Assembly: GCA_910577165.1 (NCBI GenBank)
Contig: CAJTLX010000065.1
Span: 1 to 16,305 of the forward strand
From: an uncultured Lachnospiraceae bacterium
GTDB taxonomy: Bacteria; Bacillota; Clostridia; Lachnospirales; Lachnospiraceae
Reading direction: 5' to 3'
DNA: 16,305 bases
Shown here: one piece after another, positions 1-5,503 of the stretch
Layout: every line of letters begins with the position of its first letter
How positions within the stretch are numbered: the stretch's first letter is position 1
Position numbers and translations under genes: made by a program
Notes under the pieces: generated by a model
Databases searched by the model: none
What the model saw: the letters and a program-made list of their open reading frames with translations, nothing else
Told to the model about the DNA's origin: nothing

Positions 1-83
1 CAGTGTCTCTGCTTTTTCAATATTCAGTTGTAACACATGTATTGTAATCCTACAGAGATGTTGAAAATTAGAGAAAATCGCAG

Positions 84-112
84 TTGACATTGTCCAAAAA
101 AGAGGTTATAAT
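84..112 (+). promoter_or_regulatory. Sigma-A promoter of guaB
   Basis: TTGACA at 84-89 and TATAAT at 107-112 are both perfect consensus hexamers separated by 17 bp. Transcription would start near 119, giving a leader of about 45 nt before the guaB ATG at 165. That is too short for a purine riboswitch aptamer plus expression platform, so none is called. The in-frame TTG at 84 is part of the -35 hexamer, so it cannot be the translation start. Confidence 0.9.
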
Positions 113-164
113 CTTACAAATTATCATTTGCAATATTATAATTTCAGAAAGTGAGGACAAGGAA

Positions 165-1622
165 ATGGGACAGATTATTGGAGAAGGTATTACCTTTGAC
201 GACGTGCTGCTCGTGCCAGCTTATTCTGAGGTAATTCCAAACGAAGTGGAATTATCGACCTGCCTGACAAAGAAAATCAGACTCAATATCCCGCTGATGA
301 GTGCGGGGATGGACACAGTGACGGAACACCGTATGGCGATTGCGATGGCAAGACAGGGTGGCATTGGTGTCATCCACAAAAATATGTCGATTGAGGCGCA
401 GGCGGAGGAAGTGGATAAGGTAAAGCGTTCGGAAAATGGTGTTATCACTGATCCGTTTTCTCTCAGTCCGGAACATACCTTAAAAGACGCGGACGAGCTG
501 ATGGGCAAATACCGTATTTCCGGTGTTCCAATCACCGAGGGCAGGAAATTAGTCGGGATTATCACAAATCGCGATCTGAAATTTGAAACCGATTTCACAA
601 AGAAGATCAAAGAGTCCATGACAAGCGAAGGCTTAGTGACAGCGCGTGAGGGCATTACGCTTGACGAGGCGAAGGAAATTCTTGGAAAGGCACGCAAAGA
701 AAAACTCCCGATTGTGGACGGGGAGGGAAATTTAAAGGGACTGATCACCATTAAGGATATTGAGAAGGCGATCAAATATCCACTTGCCGCGAAGGACGGA
801 CAGGGGAGACTTCTCTGTGCGGCAGCGGTGGGTGTGACAGCAAATATTCTTGACCGCGTGGGGGCACTGGTAAAATCCCATGTGGATGCAATTGTAATCG
901 ACACAGCGCACGGGCATTCTGCTAATGTGCTGCGCGTGATTAAGATGGTGCGTGAAGCATATCCAGATCTGCAGATAATCGCGGGCAATGTGGCAACTGG
1001 TGAGGCGACGAGGGCACTGATTGAGGCGGGTGTTGACTGTGTAAAGGTTGGCATTGGACCTGGCTCCATCTGTACAACCCGTGTGGTTGCAGGGATTGGC
1101 GTACCGCAGATCACTGCTGTGATGAATGCGTATTCAGTGGCAAAGGAATATGGAATTCCGATTATTGCCGATGGCGGCATTAAGTATTCGGGCGATATTA
1201 CAAAAGCGATTGCAGCGGGGGCGAATGTCTGCATGATGGGCAGTATTTTCGCGGGCTGCGAGGAAAGTCCGGGGACATTTGAACTCTTCCAGGGAAGAAA
1301 ATACAAGGTATATCGCGGTATGGGTTCGATTGCGGCGATGGAGAATGGCAGCAAGGATCGGTATTTCCAGACGAATGCGAAGAAACTTGTGCCGGAGGGC
1401 GTTGAGGGACGCGTTGCCTACAAGGGCAATGTGGAGGATACGATCTTCCAGTTAATGGGCGGTCTGCGTGCCGGAATGGGTTACTGCGGTGCAAAAGACA
1501 TTGAGACCTTAAAAGAGAATGGCCGTTTTGTAAAGATTACGTCCGCAGCGCTTAAAGAAAGTCATCCGCACGATATTCATATCACAAAGGAAGCACCGAA
1601 TTACAGTGTGGAAGATAATTAG
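165..1622 (+). CDS. guaB: Inosine-5'-monophosphate dehydrogenase
   Basis: This cytosolic enzyme oxidises IMP to XMP with NAD+, the first committed step of GMP synthesis. The product is 485 residues, the usual bacterial length. It has the split TIM barrel with two CBS domains inserted at about residues 92-210. The N-terminal signature GITFDDVLLVPAYSE and the active-site loop GIGPGSICTTR are present, with catalytic Cys303. A DTAHGHS segment and the mobile-flap sequence YRGMGSIAAM follow. I chose the ATG at 165 because AGGA at 154-157 lies 7 nt upstream, homology begins at MGQIIGEG, and a longer in-frame start at 84 would overlap the promoter. The gene is followed by a terminator and is probably monocistronic. 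Composition is richer in G+C than the accessory genes downstream. Identification is secure. Confidence 0.98.
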   Translation: MGQIIGEGITFDDVLLVPAYSEVIPNEVELSTCLTKKIRLNIPLMSAGMDTVTEHRMAIAMARQGGIGVIHKNMSIEAQAEEVDKVKRSENGVITDPFSLSPEHTLKDADELMGKYRISGVPITEGRKLVGIITNRDLKFETDFTKKIKESMTSEGLVTAREGITLDEAKEILGKARKEKLPIVDGEGNLKGLITIKDIEKAIKYPLAAKDGQGRLLCAAAVGVTANILDRVGALVKSHVDAIVIDTAHGHSANVLRVIKMVREAYPDLQIIAGNVATGEATRALIEAGVDCVKVGIGPGSICTTRVVAGIGVPQITAVMNAYSVAKEYGIPIIADGGIKYSGDITKAIAAGANVCMMGSIFAGCEESPGTFELFQGRKYKVYRGMGSIAAMENGSKDRYFQTNAKKLVPEGVEGRVAYKGNVEDTIFQLMGGLRAGMGYCGAKDIETLKENGRFVKITSAALKESHPHDIHITKEAPNYSVEDN

Positions 1623-1655
1623 GATATTGGCACGCTGGAACATAAAAAAGAGAAA

Positions 1656-1694
1656 GGCCCCCGGTTCCTTATTAAAAAGGGCCGGGGTGTTTTT
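1656..1694 (+). terminator. Rho-independent terminator after guaB
   Basis: CCCCGG (1659-1664) pairs with CCGGGG (1682-1687). The stem continues with CCTT (1667-1670) against AAGG (1677-1680) after a small internal loop, and it is capped by ATTAAA. The right arm is followed by TGTTTTT. It begins about 34 nt after the guaB stop codon. Confidence 0.9.
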
Positions 1695-1732
1695 ATGATT
1701 TGCCGTTTTATGGATTGGAGATGGGGAAGGTT

Positions 1733-2443
1733 ATGGCGAAAGGAAAAGTATTGTCAAAGGAAGAATGGAAAAAAAGAAAAAGGCTTTATGCGTATATTAA
1801 GCTGGGAACAGCCGCTCTTTTGGCTCTTCTCATCGTAATTATTTTACTGATCGGTATTATTAAAGTAGCGAGAAATCTCTTTTCAAAGGGGGAGTCCTCT
1901 GTGGCAAGCGAACCCTCAATGAAGCAGGAACTTGATATCACCGAACTTTTCCTGACCCCGAACGGCTATACAAGACCACAGAATTCACTAAAGGAAGTCA
2001 AGGGAATTGTGATTCACTATGTCGCAAATGCAGGTAGCAGCGCGGTGGAAAACCGGAATTATTATGAGGGATTAAAGGGAAACAGCACTTCAAAAACGGC
2101 GGAGAGCTGCCATTTTATTATTGGGATTGACGGCGAGATTGTACAGTGCATTCCAGTGGATGAAATCGCCTGTGCTTCCGGCGTGCGCAATGAGGATACA
2201 ATCGCAATCACGTTCTGCCATCCGCAGATTGACGGCGAACCGACCGCACAGACCTATAACAGTTTGTTAAAACTAACTACTTATCTCTGCAAAAAATATG
2301 GTCTGACCAAGGATGCGGTTTTGCGCCATTCCGATTTAGGCGATCAGTCCTGCCCGAAGTATTTTGACGAGCAGGAGGGAAAATGGGCGGCATTTTTGGC
2401 AGAACTTGATACGGCAGTGGGAAAGACGGATAAGAAGAAATAG
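1733..2443 (+). CDS. Membrane-anchored N-acetylmuramoyl-L-alanine amidase (Amidase_2/PGRP fold)
   Basis: Predicted zinc amidase that cleaves the bond between N-acetylmuramic acid and L-alanine in peptidoglycan. The 236-residue product has a short, very basic N-terminus, one membrane segment at about residues 21-45 and an extracytoplasmic domain from about 65, so it should be a type II membrane protein. Zinc ligands are readable: His95 in GIVIHYVANA, His199 in VLRHSD and Cys207 in QSCPKY. The position two before the Cys, usually Lys in family members of the RHxDxxGKxCP type, is Gln205 here. The start at 1733 is preferred because GGGGAAGG lies just upstream and MAKGK begins a typical anchor sequence, although the spacing is short. 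An in-frame TTG at 1700 and ATG at 1721 are alternatives. Only 38 bp separate the guaB terminator from this ATG and I see no promoter there. The ptuAB genes follow 32 bp after the stop. Confidence 0.85.
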   Translation: MAKGKVLSKEEWKKRKRLYAYIKLGTAALLALLIVIILLIGIIKVARNLFSKGESSVASEPSMKQELDITELFLTPNGYTRPQNSLKEVKGIVIHYVANAGSSAVENRNYYEGLKGNSTSKTAESCHFIIGIDGEIVQCIPVDEIACASGVRNEDTIAITFCHPQIDGEPTAQTYNSLLKLTTYLCKKYGLTKDAVLRHSDLGDQSCPKYFDEQEGKWAAFLAELDTAVGKTDKKK

Positions 2444-2475
2444 GTTGTTCTTTTGGGGAGAAAGGTGGTTTTTTA

Positions 2476-3771
2476 ATGCGGATAGAAGAGTTGTCATTAT
2501 CTGGCTACAAAATATTTAAAGAGCAAAAATTTAAAATAAATGGTAAAAGTACTATTATTTTTGGAATTAATGGCACAGGAAAATCGACAGTTCTCTCTGC
2601 AATTAACTACCTAAACAGAGTTTGGATCAACCGCTTAAATCCGGCACAGGGGAAGGCATTTTTATCTTTTTCGGATGAGATGATTACGGTTGGGGAAACA
2701 GAATTGATGCTTCATGCGATTGTTTGTATGAATGAAAAAGAATTTCCTCTTATTCGCTTTTATGAAAAAGCAAAAAAAAATCAGCGGAAAAGTATGCCTT
2801 CTTATCATAGTGCATACTATGCTAATTTTACGGAGGAATTTGAAAAAAATTTTTTGCAGGATGAAAAGGCAAATATGCCAATTTTTGTAAATTACGGTAC
2901 AAATCGCTCCGTACTCGATATTCCGGATCGGATAAGGAAAAAGCATGAATTTGATAAATTATCCGCTTTAGAAAGGGCAATAGAGAATGAGTTGGGTTTT
3001 CGGACATTTTTTGAGTGGTATCGCGATCAGGAGGCGAATGAGGTAATTGAGGCAAGGGAGCAGGACGATATAAAATATCATGATCCCATATTAAAATGTG
3101 TTCGCCGTGCAATTGAAGCGATGATTGGCAATGTTTCCGATCTCCGAGTAAAAAGAAATCCTGTTAGGATGGTGGTGGATAAATCCGGTCAGGAAATCCG
3201 GGTAGATTTATTATCGGATGGGGAGAAATGTACACTTGCTATGTTTGGGGATTTAGCAAGAAGATTGGCATTAGCGAATCCTGGTCTTGTAAATCCATTA
3301 GAGGGAAAGGGAATTGTACTGATCGATGAAATTGAATTGCATATGCATCCACTTTGGCAGAGAAAAGTATTAAGAATTTTAAGAGAGATATTTCCAAATA
3401 TTCAATTTATTATTACCACACATTCGCCGCAGATTTTAGGGGAAGCCGACGATAGATATAATATTTATGTTTTATCTGAAACGATTAATGCCGGATGTGA
3501 AGTTAAGCAAATCAAACGGATGGATGGATATGACAGCAATATGATTTTGGAAAAATTTATGGGTACCGATTCTAAGAATCCAGAGGTAAAAAAGCTGATT
3601 TTGGAAATTAACGATTCTATTTTGCAAAAGAAATATTCCATTGCTGAAGTTTTGTTAGAGCAACTAGAAGAAATTTCTGGAATTATGGATGAAGAATATA
3701 TTATGGCATCGGGATTTTTAAAAAGGAGTAAAATACTGGATGAAAAAAGTAAACAGGAAAGAGGAACCTGA
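2476..3771 (+). CDS. ptuA: Septu anti-phage system ATPase PtuA
   Basis: ABC/SMC-like AAA ATPase of the two-gene Septu defence system, in which it forms a complex with the HNH nuclease PtuB. The 431-residue product has Walker A GINGTGKST at 30-38, an ABC-type signature LLSDGEKCTLAMFGD around 245-259, Walker B GIVLIDEIE with Asp284-Glu285, and the H-loop ITTHSP with His316. The C-terminal 100 residues are the likely partner-binding part. The start ATG at 2476 has GAAAGGTGG a few bases upstream. The end overlaps ptuB by 32 nt, so the pair is translationally coupled. Base composition is clearly more A+T-rich than guaB or the amidase upstream, which fits horizontal transfer. An A9 tract at 2772-2780 lies within the coding sequence. 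Taken alone the gene could be any OLD-like or RecF-like ATPase; the HNH partner decides the call. Confidence 0.85.
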   Translation: MRIEELSLSGYKIFKEQKFKINGKSTIIFGINGTGKSTVLSAINYLNRVWINRLNPAQGKAFLSFSDEMITVGETELMLHAIVCMNEKEFPLIRFYEKAKKNQRKSMPSYHSAYYANFTEEFEKNFLQDEKANMPIFVNYGTNRSVLDIPDRIRKKHEFDKLSALERAIENELGFRTFFEWYRDQEANEVIEAREQDDIKYHDPILKCVRRAIEAMIGNVSDLRVKRNPVRMVVDKSGQEIRVDLLSDGEKCTLAMFGDLARRLALANPGLVNPLEGKGIVLIDEIELHMHPLWQRKVLRILREIFPNIQFIITTHSPQILGEADDRYNIYVLSETINAGCEVKQIKRMDGYDSNMILEKFMGTDSKNPEVKKLILEINDSILQKKYSIAEVLLEQLEEISGIMDEEYIMASGFLKRSKILDEKSKQERGT

Positions 3772-4366
3772 TTTTTGGAAGAAATATAAAAAAATTCATT
3801 CAAAAGAATGTTATGCAGATTTGAAAAAATCCGTACAGGGAAATATATTGCGACGGGATATGCGAGATTTTTTGCTTCGTTCCCAATATGGTTTATGTGC
3901 TTATTGTTGCAGAAGAATAAATTTAGATAATTCCCTAATTGAACATATAAAACCACAGGTAGCATATCCAAAAGAAACAATGAATTATGGGAATTTAATT
4001 GCATCTTGTAAAAATGAGGGAGAAAATGCAACTTGTGGGGTAAAGAAAGCGGATCTATACGATGAAAAATTTTTTGTATCGCCGTTGGAGGAAGATTGCG
4101 AGAAGGAATTTGTTTTTTATCCGAATGGACAAATTGCAGGAGTGGGAATGCGGGGCGAATATACTTGCAAACTTTTAAATCTGAATGCTTATGAATTACA
4201 GAGAGCGAGGATGGCGCAATATAAAGCTTGTGCAAGTTTTCAGGACGAAGAAATGATATATATGTATTTCCTTACACCGGATGAAAATGGAAATTTGGCA
4301 GCATATTCCGATATGATTCAATTTTTTTATGATAGAGGGGATTTTGGTATTAAAGAAAGTAAATAA
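3740..4366 (+). CDS. ptuB: Septu HNH endonuclease PtuB (TIGR02646-like)
   Basis: HNH-family nuclease, the DNA-cutting partner of PtuA in phage defence. The 208-residue product contains YGLCAYCCRRI (Cys53, Cys56), a SLIEHIKPQ core with Glu68-His69, NYGNLIASC with Asn85 and Cys90, and ATCGVKKAD with Cys99. This is the treble-clef zinc HNH arrangement seen in the retron Ec78/Septu PtuB family. The ATG at 3740 has AAGGAG at 3723-3728, 11 nt upstream, inside the end of ptuA. The start is supported by an N-terminal MKKVNRKEEPDFW segment typical of the family. No reverse transcriptase or retron RNA lies nearby, so this is a stand-alone Septu operon. It shares the A+T-rich composition of ptuA. A YunG-like gene begins 23 bp downstream. 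Confidence 0.87.
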   Translation: MKKVNRKEEPDFWKKYKKIHSKECYADLKKSVQGNILRRDMRDFLLRSQYGLCAYCCRRINLDNSLIEHIKPQVAYPKETMNYGNLIASCKNEGENATCGVKKADLYDEKFFVSPLEEDCEKEFVFYPNGQIAGVGMRGEYTCKLLNLNAYELQRARMAQYKACASFQDEEMIYMYFLTPDENGNLAAYSDMIQFFYDRGDFGIKESK

Positions 4367-4389
4367 ATTGATTTTTGGAGGTTTACTCT

Positions 4390-4866
4390 ATGAACTATAA
4401 ATTTTACGGATGGGAATACGCGAATGTCCCTCCCATTGCGGAGAAATATAAGGATATCAAAACGCCGAGAGATCTCTACGACATACTGTCTAATCTCTGG
4501 TGCGAATATACCTGTGCGCCGAGGATGAGAGCGGATTGGAGCGGTCAGAATAAGACCCTGGGGCAGTGTTCCATCACCGCTTTTTTGGCACAGGATATCT
4601 TTGGCGGCAAGGTCTTAGGCATTCTCAGGGAGGGTGGAAATTATCACTGCTATAATGTGGTTGGCGACTGCGCATTTGATCTGACCAGTGAACAGTTCGG
4701 GGACGAAAAATTAAACTACAAGGATAATCCTGAACAATTTCGCGAAGTTCATTTTGCAAAGGAGGAAAAACGGCAGCGGTATGAGTATCTCAAAGCGGAA
4801 CTGGAAAATTTCTTAAATATTTGCGCAGATGGCGAAGAAGAACCGCAGCCAAAAGCAGAAATATAA
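4390..4866 (+). CDS. YunG-like protein of unknown function
   Basis: A 158-residue soluble protein without signal peptide or membrane segment. It resembles the uncharacterised Bacillus YunG family through NKTLGQCSITAFLAQDIFGG, GGNYHCYNVV and FDLTSEQF. Cys60, His86 and Asp97 fall in those blocks and could form a papain-like triad. That is an inference from order and spacing, not a known activity. Start ATG 4390 has a GGAGG box about 9 nt upstream. An in-frame TTG at 4375 is less likely because it is embedded in that box. It follows ptuB by 23 bp with no terminator, so it may be co-transcribed with ptuAB, but its higher G+C matches the housekeeping genes rather than ptuAB. The last 77 bp overlap the 3' end of the convergent lit gene. 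The call of an uncharacterised family is fairly sure; function is open. Confidence 0.6.
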   Translation: MNYKFYGWEYANVPPIAEKYKDIKTPRDLYDILSNLWCEYTCAPRMRADWSGQNKTLGQCSITAFLAQDIFGGKVLGILREGGNYHCYNVVGDCAFDLTSEQFGDEKLNYKDNPEQFREVHFAKEEKRQRYEYLKAELENFLNICADGEEEPQPKAEI

Positions 4867-5452
4867 TAATCTCAACCCCACAGCACAAGAAGTATCGCTC
4901 CGGCAAAATGGTAATAATCGGGTCGGTGGCAGCATCAAAAATCCAATTGTTATTGTCAAAAAGGATATGGTGCATCCCATAAAAAATTTTGTGAAAATCG
5001 ACGAGGAAAAAAAGCAAAAAGCCAAAGGGAACAAAAAGACAAAGCCATGCGGTAAGTCTTAAAGAACGGGAAAATTCGGCTGCGGGGATCGTAATTTTTT
5101 TCCGTTTTTTCCACGATTTAAAAGCAAGAATAAAGATTCCTGCCAAAGAGCAGAGTGGAACGGCAAGAAAAAAACAGGAAAACAATACTTTGGTCTCGGC
5201 AAAATGCGACAGAGCGGAATCGGAGGAGGGAAAATCTGGGAAAATAAGTTCCCCCTTGTAAAAGGGAGAGCAATACTTAATCAGATGATCATAGTTTCTC
5301 AGGACAACTTCCCTGGTCAGTCCGCTTTCCGAGATAATATGAAGCGGCTCCGCAAGCAGATGATAGATCCCACGGCAACGGATCACTAAAGTAATTCCAA
5401 GACAGAGCAGAGCGATAAAAAATAAAATTCCGGAAAAAATAGTAAATAACAA
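4790..5452 (-). CDS. lit: DUF1461/TIGR01906 integral membrane protein, probable lipoprotein transacylase Lit
   Basis: The 220-residue protein has four hydrophobic segments (about residues 4-24, 90-110, 134-152 and 187-207). It also has the hallmark block GMHHILFDNNNWIFD followed by ATDPIITILPE. This is the TIGR01906 family, which includes Lit of low-G+C Firmicutes. Lit moves an acyl chain from the diacylglycerol of a lipoprotein to its N-terminal cysteine, producing the lyso-form and weakening TLR2 recognition. His83 in LSHFAETK and His161/His162 in the hallmark block sit close to the two catalytic histidines reported for Lit (near 85 and 157). Translation appears to start at TTG (5450-5452), with GGGAGGGG (complement of 5459-5466) 6 nt upstream. 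No ATG is placed as well. The box is inside a strong hairpin. The gene lies 51 bp after the FliK-like gene on the same strand and overlaps the YunG-like gene tail to tail. Confidence 0.8.
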   Translation of the reverse strand: MLFTIFSGILFFIALLCLGITLVIRCRGIYHLLAEPLHIISESGLTREVVLRNYDHLIKYCSPFYKGELIFPDFPSSDSALSHFAETKVLFSCFFLAVPLCSLAGIFILAFKSWKKRKKITIPAAEFSRSLRLTAWLCLFVPFGFLLFFLVDFHKIFYGMHHILFDNNNWIFDAATDPIITILPERYFLCCGVEIIIFLLLAAVLLRHLRKYLRNFPVPL

Positions 5453-5454
5453 GG

Positions 5455-5503
5455 AAAACCCCTCCCATGCATTTTTTTAAAGTTTGCACCGGGAGGAGGT
5501 TTT
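5455..5503 (-). terminator. Hairpin between the FliK-like gene and lit that contains the lit ribosome binding site
   Basis: In the minus-strand transcript AAAACCTCCTCCC pairs with GGGAGGGGTTTT (12 bp, one bulged base), with a 24-nt loop holding a TGCA/TGCA pair. The right arm is the lit Shine-Dalgarno box. Only four U residues follow in this direction, so termination may be partial. In the plus direction the right arm is followed by six T residues. It can act as a terminator for the FliK-like gene, as a translational lock on lit, or both. Confidence 0.65.

Noticed and set aside
114..142. Second promoter for guaB (TTACAA, 17 bp, TATAAT)
   Set aside because: The -10 is perfect, but the -35 matches only about half the consensus, and transcription from it would start too close to the ribosome binding site.
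221..1354. 377-codon open frame antisense to guaB
   Set aside because: It mirrors the codon structure of guaB, has no ribosome binding site or recognisable domain, and guaB on the other strand is certain.
1628..1650. Sigma-54-like promoter before the amidase
   Set aside because: TGGCACG matches the -24 element, but the -12 position reads AACAT rather than TTGCA, lacking the essential GC.
3465..4235. 256-codon open frame antisense to the ptuA/ptuB junction
   Set aside because: It is a low-complexity shadow of an A+T-rich coding region; both ptuA and ptuB motifs are clear on the plus strand.
2476..4366. Retron Ec78-like system
   Set aside because: The ATPase and HNH pair also occurs in retron Ec78, but there is no reverse transcriptase gene or msr/msd-like RNA nearby.
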